Source of the DNA: Patescibacteria group bacterium
GTDB lineage: Bacteria; Patescibacteria; Microgenomatia; Levybacterales; UBA12049
Length of the DNA: 16,115 bases
Assembly (NCBI GenBank): GCA_023379465.1
Contig: JAMCTM010000040.1
Coordinates: 1 to 16,115 of the forward strand
Direction: 5' to 3'
Below the pieces are notes generated by a model. It saw only the letters and a list, made by a program, of their open reading frames with translations. It made no database searches and had not been told where the DNA came from. Shown here in pieces: positions 1 to 8,041 of this stretch (its first letter is position 1; each line of letters begins with the position of its first letter). The position numbers were made by a program, and so were the translations under genes.

Positions 1-2
1 CC

Positions 3-119
3 GTCCCGTCTATACTTTCACTGCTTACCCTTTTGGGGATATTGCTGGGTTTTGTTATTGTCTTTTTTTGGTTTATAATAAGAACGGGAAAAAATTATGG
101 AACTTTTAAAAAAGTATAA
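3..119 (+). CDS. C-terminal end of an upstream membrane protein (partial)
   Basis: The third reading frame is open from the window edge to a TAA at 117-119 and encodes 38 residues. They form one long hydrophobic segment (about residues 4-27 of the visible part, rich in Leu, Ile, Val and Phe) followed by a short basic tail (IIRTGKNYGTFKKV). This pattern fits the last transmembrane helix and cytosolic tail of a membrane protein. The neighbourhood and the 'LLTLLGILLGF'-like helix recall the C-terminal helix of membrane-anchored GT2 enzymes of the GtrB/DPM type, but the fragment is too short to assign. Its last 23 bases overlap the start of the next gene, suggesting co-transcription and coupled translation. 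Confidence 0.5.
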   Translation, partial: VPSILSLLTLLGILLGFVIVFFWFIIRTGKNYGTFKKV

Positions 120-1644
120 AAGAGAATTAACAGTTTTTCTTGTTCTTTCCGTTTTCTATTTCGCCCTTCGTTTATACAATCTTATAAATCTGCCCATTTT
201 TACGGATGAGGCAATCTATATGCGCTGGGCTCAAATTGCCCTTCATGATTCTTCCTGGCGCTTTATTTCATTAACAGACGGCAAACAGCCCCTGTTTATT
301 TGGCTGTCAATGGTTTTTATGAAATTTATTAAAGATCCTCTTTTGGCAGGCAGAATTGTTTCCGTTTTGGCCGGGTTTTTTACCATGACGGGGATGTTTT
401 TTTTAACAAATGAGCTTTTCAAAAATAAGAAAATAGCCTTTATATCATGCCTTTTATATATTTGTTATCCCTTTGCCCAGGTTTATGACCGTATGGCGTT
501 AATGGACGGCATGGTCGGAACGTTTGCGGTCTGGGCGCTTTATTTTTCGATACTGCTTATCAGAAATCCTAAGCTGGATACTGCTTATACCCTTGGGTTT
601 GTAATAGGGGGCGGAATTCTGACCAAGACCTCGGATTTTTTCAGCATTTATCTTTTGCCTTTTACCTTGGTTCTTTTTCCCATTAAAGAAAAGCGGCGGG
701 GATTTTATTTTTTTAAATGGGTGGTTTTAGCTGTTTTTGCCGTTTTGCTGTCTCAGGTTCTTTACACTATTTTGCGCCTGTCGCCCTTTTTTGGGGTAAT
801 CGCCGAGAAGAACGCAAATTTTGTTTATCCCTTCTCGCAGTGGGTCCATCATCCGTTCACCTTTTTTATCGGCAATTTTAATGGACTCCTGGGATGGCTC
901 TTGGCCTATCTCAAGCTTCCCTATATTATTTTAATAGCCGGTTCTTTGGTTCTTTTGCGTAGGGATACCAAGGAGAAAATTTTGCTTTTTTTGTATTTTA
1001 TTTTGCCCTTTAGCGCCCTTGCCCTTTTTGGACGGATCATCTTTCCCAGATTTATTTATTTTATGAGTCTTTCTCTTATTCCCCTTGCCGGCTGGTTTCT
1101 ATTCTGGCTAATAGAGTTTGTCGGCAAAAGATTTAGCCTGGCCAAAAGTCATAAGATTGCTATTTTGGCAGTTTTAGTATTAATCTTTGCCTTCTATCCG
1201 TGTACTGTTTCATTTCAATTTGCCCAAGATCCGGTAACTGTCCCTATCGCCAACTCCGACAGCAATCAGTATGTTAATAACTGGACCGCGGGCTGGGGGG
1301 TTAGGCAGGGCGTTGATTTTTTCCTCAATCAGGCGGAAAACCATAAAATCTTTATTGCCGCCGAAGGCACCTTTGGCCTTCTGCCCGAATCAATGGAGCT
1401 TTATTTGGTGTATAATCCCAACATTACAATCAGGGGATTCTGGCCAATCAAAAACAGCATTCCCAAGGAAGTAATTAAGGCAAGTAAGGCAATGGATACC
1501 TATTTTATTTTTTACCAGCCCTGCCCGTCGTGCGCTTATCCCGGCGCGGCTCCGTCTTCATGGAGAAAAATTAAACTTCTAAAAAGATACCGATCGGATC
1601 CCTTTAAAAATAGTTACTTTTCGATTTATAAAGTCAATCCATAA
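97..1644 (+). CDS. GT-C membrane glycosyltransferase, PMT/ArnT (GT39)-like
   Basis: This 515-residue integral membrane protein should transfer a sugar from a polyprenyl-phosphate donor to an acceptor on the outer face of the cytoplasmic membrane. A first transmembrane helix (about 11-30) is followed by the GT-C acidic loop TDEAIY (D37, E38), the expected metal or catalytic site, and then DGKQPLFIW (61-69), the loop typical of PMT_2-type enzymes. About ten more hydrophobic segments run to residue 376. A soluble tail of about 140 residues follows, with an EGTFGLLPES segment and a CxxC (476-479). The length suits bacterial GT39-like proteins. The ATG at 97 sits inside the end of the preceding gene, and the next gene starts three bases after the stop, so this is an operon member. 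The donor and acceptor are unknown. Confidence 0.82.
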   Translation: MELLKKYKRELTVFLVLSVFYFALRLYNLINLPIFTDEAIYMRWAQIALHDSSWRFISLTDGKQPLFIWLSMVFMKFIKDPLLAGRIVSVLAGFFTMTGMFFLTNELFKNKKIAFISCLLYICYPFAQVYDRMALMDGMVGTFAVWALYFSILLIRNPKLDTAYTLGFVIGGGILTKTSDFFSIYLLPFTLVLFPIKEKRRGFYFFKWVVLAVFAVLLSQVLYTILRLSPFFGVIAEKNANFVYPFSQWVHHPFTFFIGNFNGLLGWLLAYLKLPYIILIAGSLVLLRRDTKEKILLFLYFILPFSALALFGRIIFPRFIYFMSLSLIPLAGWFLFWLIEFVGKRFSLAKSHKIAILAVLVLIFAFYPCTVSFQFAQDPVTVPIANSDSNQYVNNWTAGWGVRQGVDFFLNQAENHKIFIAAEGTFGLLPESMELYLVYNPNITIRGFWPIKNSIPKEVIKASKAMDTYFIFYQPCPSCAYPGAAPSSWRKIKLLKRYRSDPFKNSYFSIYKVNP

Positions 1645-1647
1645 CTC

Positions 1648-4062
1648 ATGAAGCGCTGTCTTCTCTACATTGGTTTCGCACTAATCACGGCTGTCTTTTT
1701 TTACAAACAATTCCTCTATCAAAAAGTCCCCTTCCCGGGAGATTTACTTATCGCCAACTACGCCCCCTGGAAAGAGTATTCATATCTTGGTTATAATCCG
1801 GGGTCTTTTCCGAATAAGGCCCAGTATTTTGATGTTCTGCGCCAGATTTATCCCTGGAAAACTTTTTCCCTGCAAGAGATAAAAAGAGGCACATTTCCCC
1901 TTTGGAACCCGTATAATTTTTCCGGCTCGCCTCTTTTCGCCAATTTTCAATCCGCTGTTTTATACCCTCTTAATATAGTTTATTTTTTTATGCCCAGGCT
2001 TGCCTCCTGGAGTTTATTGGTTTTTCTGGAGCCTTTTTTGGCAGGAGTTTTTACCATGCTGTTTGCCGGAAAAATCGGCATAGGCAAGATAGGTACGCTA
2101 ATGGCGGGTATTTCTTTTGCCTTTTCTTCCTTCATGAGCGTTTGGCTTGAGTATAACACCATAGATCAGGTCATCCTTTGGCTTCCCTTGTCGCTTTTGG
2201 CCGCGGAAAACTTAATAGAGAAAAAAAGCCCTCTTTGGTCAATACTTTTTATCTTTTCCCTGGTTTCTTCTCTTTTTGCCGGGCATATTCAAATCTTCTT
2301 CTATTGCCTGGTTTTCCTGATCTCTTATATAGCCTTTAGGGTTATCATCGGAGGTAAAAGTTTTGACCTTGTAAAAAGAGACGGTTTATTTTTTCTGTTT
2401 TTAACCGCTTCTGCCCTAGGCATTGGAGCGATTCAGCTTATTCCGGGTGTGGAACTGATTGCGTATTCCGCCAGAAGCAGTCATCAATACAGCGAGATTA
2501 TTCATCAAATCTTGGTTCAGCCCTGGGAACTGGTAATGCTTTTTGTGCCGGATTTTTTCGGCAATCCCGCTACGGGAAATTTCTTTCTTAAGGATACCTA
2601 TGTTTTGCATATAATGTATCTGGGTTTGGTGCCTTTATTTTTTGCCTTTTTTACCCTCTGGAAAAAGAAAAACGCCGCTGTTAAATTTTTTTGGTTTTCC
2701 TCATTAATTGCCCTTTTAATGCTAAGTTTTAATCCTTTAAGCCGGGTGTTTTATTCCCTTAATCTTCCTTTTATTTCCTCAAGCTCAACCGGACTTGGGA
2801 TATTCATCATTATTTTTTCATTGAGTATCATTGCCGGTTTCGGGGTTGATTTTTGGCTTAGGGAAAAAAAGAGTTTTAAGGCCTGCCTAATTATGGTTTT
2901 TCCTCTTCTTGTAATCTTTGCCTTAATCTGGGGCGCGTCGGTTTTTATATTCAAATTCAATCTTTTTGATCTAAAGCGGCATGATTTAACTATTTTGCAT
3001 AATCTTGTCTACTCGAGTCTTATTTTTATTTTTGCCTCAAGTCTTATTTTTATGCCTTTGTTCAGGAAAAAAAACAATATTTTATACGCGAGTCTAATGC
3101 TTTTAATTTTGCTTGAGACATTGGATCTGTTTCATTTCTTTCGGAAATTCAATCCCTTTGTTACCCCTTCTTTAGCCTTTCCCAACGCGCCGATTCTTGC
3201 CGTGATTCATAAAAGAGCAGGAATAAACAGGGTTTGGGGTTATGGCTATGCCAGGATTGAGGCGAATTTCGCTACAAAGTATTCAATTTTTTCACCCGAC
3301 GGATACGACCCCTTGTATCCGAGATGGTACGGGGAATTTATCCAGTCTTCGGTAAACGGAAGGATAAACACGGTATTTACCGATCAGACCCGCTCCGATG
3401 CCATCATTAAGCCCGGGTTTGGGAAGGAAGATTTGCCAAAAAACAAATTCAGGCTAAAGGTTTTTAATCTTTTAGGGGTGAAATATATTTTGGACCGAAG
3501 CGAAAACGGCTCAACAGCCAAAACCTTTCCGCCTAAGGACTTTAGTCTTATCTATAACAGGGATGGATGGAGGATATTCGAAAATAAATCTGCCCTGCCG
3601 CGGGTGTTTTTAGCCTCCGATTATAAAGTTTTTAAGACCAACGCGGAATTTGACAAATTATTTTTTGCCAAAGACTTTAACCCTCTTAAAACCATACTTT
3701 TGGAAAAAAAACCAAAACAGAAACCCGGCAATTTAGCAATGCGGCAATCAAGCAAGAGTCCTGGTTTGGTAAATGTCTTGAAATACTCGCCTAATCAAAT
3801 AATTGTTAATGCCAACGCGGCAAACAATAGCCTTCTCTTTCTTTCCGATACCTATTATCCCGGATGGCAGGCTTTTGTTGACGGGAAAAAGACAAAGATT
3901 TATAAAGCGGATTACGCCTTCCGAAGTATTTTTATTCCAAAAGGAAAACACTTAATAGTTTTTAAATATGCCCCCTTATCGTTTAAGCTGGGTCTTGATT
4001 TAAGTATCGCCTCCTTAATAATTTTCTTAATTTATTTATCGGCAAAAAGATTTAGAATCTAG
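1648..4062 (+). CDS. YfhO-family multi-spanning membrane protein, probable GT-C-type enzyme
   Basis: This 804-residue polytopic protein matches the YfhO family (PF09586), whose members are linked to glycosylation of lipoteichoic acid or other surface polymers in Firmicutes. After the first helix comes a loop with FPGD (D32 as the likely GT-C acidic residue), YPW (68-70) and a stretch LPLWNPY-like (83-89) leading into NFSGSPLFANFQSAVLYP, all typical of the family. About a dozen hydrophobic segments reach residue 500 or so. A large extracytoplasmic C-terminal domain contains DTYYPGW (734-740), then VDG (744-746) and a 'IPKGKH...FKYAP' ending before a final helix. The preceding stop is three bases upstream and the next start two bases downstream. 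The role in the membrane is inferred from family and context; the sugar is unknown. Confidence 0.78.
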   Translation: MKRCLLYIGFALITAVFFYKQFLYQKVPFPGDLLIANYAPWKEYSYLGYNPGSFPNKAQYFDVLRQIYPWKTFSLQEIKRGTFPLWNPYNFSGSPLFANFQSAVLYPLNIVYFFMPRLASWSLLVFLEPFLAGVFTMLFAGKIGIGKIGTLMAGISFAFSSFMSVWLEYNTIDQVILWLPLSLLAAENLIEKKSPLWSILFIFSLVSSLFAGHIQIFFYCLVFLISYIAFRVIIGGKSFDLVKRDGLFFLFLTASALGIGAIQLIPGVELIAYSARSSHQYSEIIHQILVQPWELVMLFVPDFFGNPATGNFFLKDTYVLHIMYLGLVPLFFAFFTLWKKKNAAVKFFWFSSLIALLMLSFNPLSRVFYSLNLPFISSSSTGLGIFIIIFSLSIIAGFGVDFWLREKKSFKACLIMVFPLLVIFALIWGASVFIFKFNLFDLKRHDLTILHNLVYSSLIFIFASSLIFMPLFRKKNNILYASLMLLILLETLDLFHFFRKFNPFVTPSLAFPNAPILAVIHKRAGINRVWGYGYARIEANFATKYSIFSPDGYDPLYPRWYGEFIQSSVNGRINTVFTDQTRSDAIIKPGFGKEDLPKNKFRLKVFNLLGVKYILDRSENGSTAKTFPPKDFSLIYNRDGWRIFENKSALPRVFLASDYKVFKTNAEFDKLFFAKDFNPLKTILLEKKPKQKPGNLAMRQSSKSPGLVNVLKYSPNQIIVNANAANNSLLFLSDTYYPGWQAFVDGKKTKIYKADYAFRSIFIPKGKHLIVFKYAPLSFKLGLDLSIASLIIFLIYLSAKRFRI

Positions 4063-4064
4063 GT

Positions 4065-5612
4065 ATGTTTAAAAATAAATTATATTTTATCCTTTTGTTC
4101 ATTCTGGCTATTCCGTCTCTTGTGGGGCTTTTACATCGGGGATTTTTCGTTTCCGACGACGCAAACTGGATGATTATACGCTTTTCCGCGTTTTACGAGG
4201 CCCTAAGAAACGGTCAGTTTCCCGTTAGGTTTCTGCCAAGATTAAACAGCGGCTATGGTTATCCGGTGGCTGATTTTCTTTACCCCCTTTTTATGTATCT
4301 GGGGGTCCCGATTCATATCCTTGGCTTCAATTTTACGGATACGATTAAGGTAATTCTGGGATTTTCAATGGTTGGCTCCGGCCTTTTTGCCTTTTTTTGG
4401 CTGCGCCGATTTTTCAGCTATTTTCCAAGTTTGGTTGGTTCGCTTTTCTATCTTTACACCCCTTATCACCTCTTTGATATTTATAAAAGAGGTTCGGTGG
4501 GTGAGGTTCTGGCGATATCTATTTTGCCTTTTATTCTTTGGCAAATTGAACGCCGCAGTCTTCTTTGGGCAGGGCTTGGGCTCTCTCTTATGGTTCTTTC
4601 CCATAACAGCCTGGCTATTCTATTTTTCGCGGTAGTTATTCTTTATCTTCTGATTTGCCCGCCAAACAAAAATAAACCCGGGGTGAGATACTTTATGTTT
4701 AATGTTTTATATCTGATGCTTATCGGTTTAAGCCTGTCTGCCTTTTTTTGGCTTCCGGCGCTTTATGATCTTAGGTATACTGTTTTTTTAAAAACACAGG
4801 TCTCCGATTGGGCGAGATACTTTGCCGATATCAATTTGATTGGCCTGTCAACGATTGCCGTGTTTTTACTGACCCTTTTTCTCATCCTTGCCAAGAAGAT
4901 AAACCCCGCAAGGTTTAGATTAACGATGCTGTTTTTTGCTCTTGGCGCTGTGTCAATTTTTTTATCAGCCTTTCCCAGCTTCTATTTATGGAGGATACTG
5001 CCGGTTCCCTTTATTCAGTTTCCTTTTAGATTTTTGTCGGTAACAATACCCTGCGTGTCTTTTCTGGCCTCGGCAATAGTTTCCGTTTTGCCCGGCAGGC
5101 AAAAAATTACGATTGGTATCCTTTTTTTGGTTTTGCTGTTTTTTTCCTCCTGGCATTTTTTACTGCCTAAGCATTACCAGTATTATCCGGACAGTTACTA
5201 TTCCACAAATCAGGGGACAACGACCGTTAAAAATGAGTATATGCCCAAATGGGTAAGGACAATTCCTCAATCCATGCCTTCGTCCAAGGTAGAGATTATA
5301 AAGGGCAGGGGCAGGATATCCGATTTAATTGATAACGGCAATAGCGTTAGGTTCAATATTAATAATATCGGCAGTACTATAGTTCAGGCAAATATTGTAT
5401 ACTTTCCTGGGTGGGTGGTAAGAGTAGACGGCAGAGCCATAAAACCAAATTATAAAAACGGACTGATAGATTTTTCGGTAGGATCGGAGGCTCACAGGGT
5501 GGGGATTATCTTTGAGGAAACAGGTATTAGGTTATTTAGCGATTTAATTTCTGTCTTTGCTGTTTTGGCGTTTTTAGCGCTTATGGTCTTTAGAAAAAGA
5601 CCGCATCTTTAA
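4065..5612 (+). CDS. PTPS_related-type (PF10131) polytopic membrane protein, copy 1
   Basis: This 515-residue membrane protein is a predicted GT-C-like protein of the group named '6-pyruvoyl-tetrahydropterin synthase-related, membrane protein'; the name is historical and implies no pterin chemistry. Visible marks are an acidic loop VSDDANW (D31, D32) after helix 1, GQFPVRFLP (50-58), GYGYPVADFLYPLFMYLG (63-80), PYHLFDIYKRGSVGE (133-147) and a short SHN (179-181). Multiple hydrophobic segments follow, then an extracytoplasmic tail with YFPGW (446-450) and VDG (454-456) and a last helix near the C terminus. It is clearly paralogous to the next gene and resembles the YfhO protein upstream in its tail. 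It probably acts on surface glycan or lipid-linked sugars; the exact reaction is not known for this family. Confidence 0.72.
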   Translation: MFKNKLYFILLFILAIPSLVGLLHRGFFVSDDANWMIIRFSAFYEALRNGQFPVRFLPRLNSGYGYPVADFLYPLFMYLGVPIHILGFNFTDTIKVILGFSMVGSGLFAFFWLRRFFSYFPSLVGSLFYLYTPYHLFDIYKRGSVGEVLAISILPFILWQIERRSLLWAGLGLSLMVLSHNSLAILFFAVVILYLLICPPNKNKPGVRYFMFNVLYLMLIGLSLSAFFWLPALYDLRYTVFLKTQVSDWARYFADINLIGLSTIAVFLLTLFLILAKKINPARFRLTMLFFALGAVSIFLSAFPSFYLWRILPVPFIQFPFRFLSVTIPCVSFLASAIVSVLPGRQKITIGILFLVLLFFSSWHFLLPKHYQYYPDSYYSTNQGTTTVKNEYMPKWVRTIPQSMPSSKVEIIKGRGRISDLIDNGNSVRFNINNIGSTIVQANIVYFPGWVVRVDGRAIKPNYKNGLIDFSVGSEAHRVGIIFEETGIRLFSDLISVFAVLAFLALMVFRKRPHL

Positions 5613-5616
5613 TTAA

Positions 5617-7326
5617 ATGACATTCTTAAGAAAAAATTGGCCTTATTTTTTAATTATTATTCTTTCTTTCCCGGCGCTTTTGCCGCTTTTTCATCCCGGT
5701 TTTTTTCCGATACACGATAATGAGCAGATCGGACGGCTTTTCGAATTAAATAAGACAGTTGCAATAGGACAGATTCCGCCAAGACTTGCTCCTGACCTCG
5801 GATTCGGCTACGACTATCCTCTTTGGGATTTTTATCCGCCTTTGGTTTATTATATCGGCCTAATCTTCCACTTTCTGGGCTTTGGCTATATAGTCTCGAC
5901 AAAAATAATGATTGGAATAGGGCTCGTGGGGGCTGGTTTGACGATGTATTTATTTGCCAAAGAATACCTGCCCAAAGCGGGGGCGCTGGTTAGTTCAATT
6001 GCCTATGTCTATGCCCCCTATCATTCGGTAGATCTTTATGTGCGCGGCGCTTTGCCTGAGTTTTGGTCATTCGTTTTTGTACCTTTGCTGTTTTGGTCTT
6101 TTCTTAAGATTTACAAAACCCAAAAGACTGTCTATACGGCTCTAGCCGGCATATTTATCGGCCTTACTATTCTAACCCATGATCTTATCGCCATGATGAG
6201 CAGTGTTTTTTTAGGCATGTTTGTTGTTTATCTCTTTTTTCAGAGCCTCAAGAAAAAAACGTTCATTATTAATACCGCCATCGCCGGATTTTTGGGTTTT
6301 TGTCTGTCTTCATACTTTTGGCTGCCTTCTATTTTGGAGAAAAAATATACCATGGTTAAACTTTTAACAGAACAGCTGGCAAATTACGGTCTTCATTTTG
6401 TATGCATCAGGCAGTTTTGGAACTCTCCCTGGGGATACGGAGGCTCAATTTTGGGCTGCAGCGATGGTTTGTCGTTTCAGATAGGCAAGGCACAGCTTTT
6501 ATTAGCCGGCGCGGCGCTTACTTTATTTTTGCTAAAAATATGGCAATCAAAAAAAATAAGGCACGAAATTTTTCTTTTATTCCTGGGGATGTTTTTTATC
6601 TCTTTATTTCTGCAGGTAACCCGGTCCAAATTTATCTGGGATCATTTTCAGCCGTTTTGGTATATTCAATTTCCCTGGCGGTTTCTGCTGTTTTCCGATT
6701 TTACAGCGTCATTTCTGGCCGGTTTCCTCTTTATTTTTATAAAAAATGCGGTGCTTCGTAGGGCTTTCGCGGTTTTAGCCTTGATTTTCCTGCTGTGTTT
6801 TAACCTTGGCTATTTTAGGCCGCAGAGCTACCTCAATGTTTCCGATAACTACTACACCAATAATTATTTCCTGCGTTTTGTAACAAGCAGTATGTCTTTT
6901 GAGTTTATGCCCAGGGGCATAGCCACGGTAACTTCTCCGATAGGAAACAGCGTGCCGGATATTAAAAGAGACAAGATCGCCAAGGGCGATTTTTCTGTTA
7001 TAAGCGGCAGCATGAAGGTTAAGGTTTTACAAAGTAAGACTTGGGAAAAGAAGTTTTTGGTTGATGTCGGAAAAAACGGGATATTCCAGATTAATGTTTT
7101 TTCCTTCCCGGGCTGGAAGGTATATTTAAATAAAAGGCCTGTTAGGTATTATGATGATAATAAGCTAAGGCTTATACGTCTTATTCTTCCCCGGGGAAAA
7201 TACGTTGTTAATGCCGTTTTTGGAGAAACTCTTGTCCGAAAAATCGGAGACGCTGTGTCTCTCTTTTCTTTAATTTGCGTTGTTTTACTGCTAAAATTAA
7301 GTTTTAAATATGCCAAACGAAAATAA
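5617..7326 (+). CDS. PTPS_related-type (PF10131) polytopic membrane protein, copy 2
   Basis: This 569-residue protein repeats the architecture of its upstream neighbour. It has an acidic/His loop HDNEQ (33-37), GQIPPRLAPDLGFGYDYP (51-68), DFYPPLVYYIG (71-81), PYHSVDLYVRGALPE (134-148) and THD (187-189), followed by many membrane helices. A C-terminal extracytoplasmic domain holds FPGW (497-500). The two proteins align along their length, with the strongest identity in the first 150 residues, so a tandem duplication followed by divergence is likely. Here the VDG found after PGW in the other two proteins is replaced by LNK. The start lies four bases after the previous stop, and the last 17 bases overlap the next gene. 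Predicted role: GT-C-like step in envelope glycan synthesis; substrate unknown. Confidence 0.74.
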   Translation: MTFLRKNWPYFLIIILSFPALLPLFHPGFFPIHDNEQIGRLFELNKTVAIGQIPPRLAPDLGFGYDYPLWDFYPPLVYYIGLIFHFLGFGYIVSTKIMIGIGLVGAGLTMYLFAKEYLPKAGALVSSIAYVYAPYHSVDLYVRGALPEFWSFVFVPLLFWSFLKIYKTQKTVYTALAGIFIGLTILTHDLIAMMSSVFLGMFVVYLFFQSLKKKTFIINTAIAGFLGFCLSSYFWLPSILEKKYTMVKLLTEQLANYGLHFVCIRQFWNSPWGYGGSILGCSDGLSFQIGKAQLLLAGAALTLFLLKIWQSKKIRHEIFLLFLGMFFISLFLQVTRSKFIWDHFQPFWYIQFPWRFLLFSDFTASFLAGFLFIFIKNAVLRRAFAVLALIFLLCFNLGYFRPQSYLNVSDNYYTNNYFLRFVTSSMSFEFMPRGIATVTSPIGNSVPDIKRDKIAKGDFSVISGSMKVKVLQSKTWEKKFLVDVGKNGIFQINVFSFPGWKVYLNKRPVRYYDDNKLRLIRLILPRGKYVVNAVFGETLVRKIGDAVSLFSLICVVLLLKLSFKYAKRK

Positions 7327-8041
7327 AAAAGACATAAAGGCAGAGTCTCTCTCGGTTTTTTTTCCTTTCTGGAACGAGGAGATGAATATAGAAAAGGTTG
7401 TTAAAAAAGCCATTCCTGTTGCCGAAAGGCTGGCTAAGAGATGGGAGATAATCATGGTTGACGACGGATCTTCGGATAAAACACTGGAGATTGCAAAAAG
7501 TATGGCCCGGTCAAATAAAAATTTAGTCGTTGTCCGCAGCGAAAAAAATAGGGGATACGGAGGCGCTCTTAAAGAAGGGTTTAAGAAGGCAAGATACGAA
7601 TTGGTGGTTTTTACCGATGGCGACGGTCAGTTTGACATCGCGCAATTACCAAGGTTTTTAGACAAAATAAAAGAAGCGGATATTGTCATCGGCTATAGAG
7701 AAAAAAGGTTTGACCATCCCTTTAGGCATTTTCTCATGAATCTTCTCAAGGTTTGGGATTTTGTTTTTTTTGGATTTTATTTTAAGGATATAGATTGCGG
7801 ATTCAAGCTTTTCAAAAAGAAGGCGGTTGACAAAATAATGCCGCTGTCTTCGGAAGGCGCCATGATTACAACCGAAATACTGGCAAAGGCAAAAAGAGCT
7901 GAGCTAAAGATAGTCCAGGTTAAGGTGAGCCATTATCCTAGACACTATGGAAATCAGAGCGGGGGAAATGTCAGGGTTATCGTCAGGGCGATTTTGGAAA
8001 CCTTTAAGCTTTGGAAAGATTTGCATTATGGAAGAATTTGA
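7310..8041 (+). CDS. GT2 glycosyltransferase, DPM1-like polyprenyl-phosphate sugar synthase
   Basis: This is a 243-residue soluble GT-A enzyme. An N-terminal Rossmann-like half holds PFWNEE (19-24) and VDDGSSD (50-56). The metal-binding DGDGQFD (103-109) is the DPM1-type extended DxD. It is followed by DIDCGFKLF (160-168) and a C-terminal HYPRHYGNQSGGN (208-220) resembling the conserved R-x-x-G-x-S end of dolichol- and undecaprenyl-phosphate sugar synthases. There is no C-terminal transmembrane region, as in the soluble DPM1 type. It should load a nucleotide-activated hexose onto polyprenyl phosphate on the cytoplasmic face, supplying the donor for the GT-C-type proteins encoded just upstream. 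It overlaps the previous gene by 17 bases and the next by 14. The sugar (mannose, glucose or other) cannot be determined. Confidence 0.87.
   Translation: MPNENKKDIKAESLSVFFPFWNEEMNIEKVVKKAIPVAERLAKRWEIIMVDDGSSDKTLEIAKSMARSNKNLVVVRSEKNRGYGGALKEGFKKARYELVVFTDGDGQFDIAQLPRFLDKIKEADIVIGYREKRFDHPFRHFLMNLLKVWDFVFFGFYFKDIDCGFKLFKKKAVDKIMPLSSEGAMITTEILAKAKRAELKIVQVKVSHYPRHYGNQSGGNVRVIVRAILETFKLWKDLHYGRI
8013..8018 (+). promoter_or_regulatory. Ribosome binding site deciding the flippase start
   Basis: GGAAAG lies nine bases upstream of the ATG at 8028, within the end of the preceding GT2 gene. It supports 8028 as the true start of the flippase gene over the in-frame ATG at 7947. Confidence 0.45.

Noticed and set aside
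4365..4635. Overlapping frames on both strands inside the first PTPS_related gene
   Set aside because: Both are shadows of a gene with strong family motifs in the main frame.
6402..6761. 119-codon open frame within the second PTPS_related gene
   Set aside because: It lies wholly inside a well-supported gene in another frame, and its translation shows no family features.
7947..8027. Upstream ATG extending the flippase gene by 27 residues
   Set aside because: The extra residues are read from inside the preceding GT2 gene and do not resemble a flippase N terminus; the ATG at 8028 has a GGAAAG site nine bases upstream.
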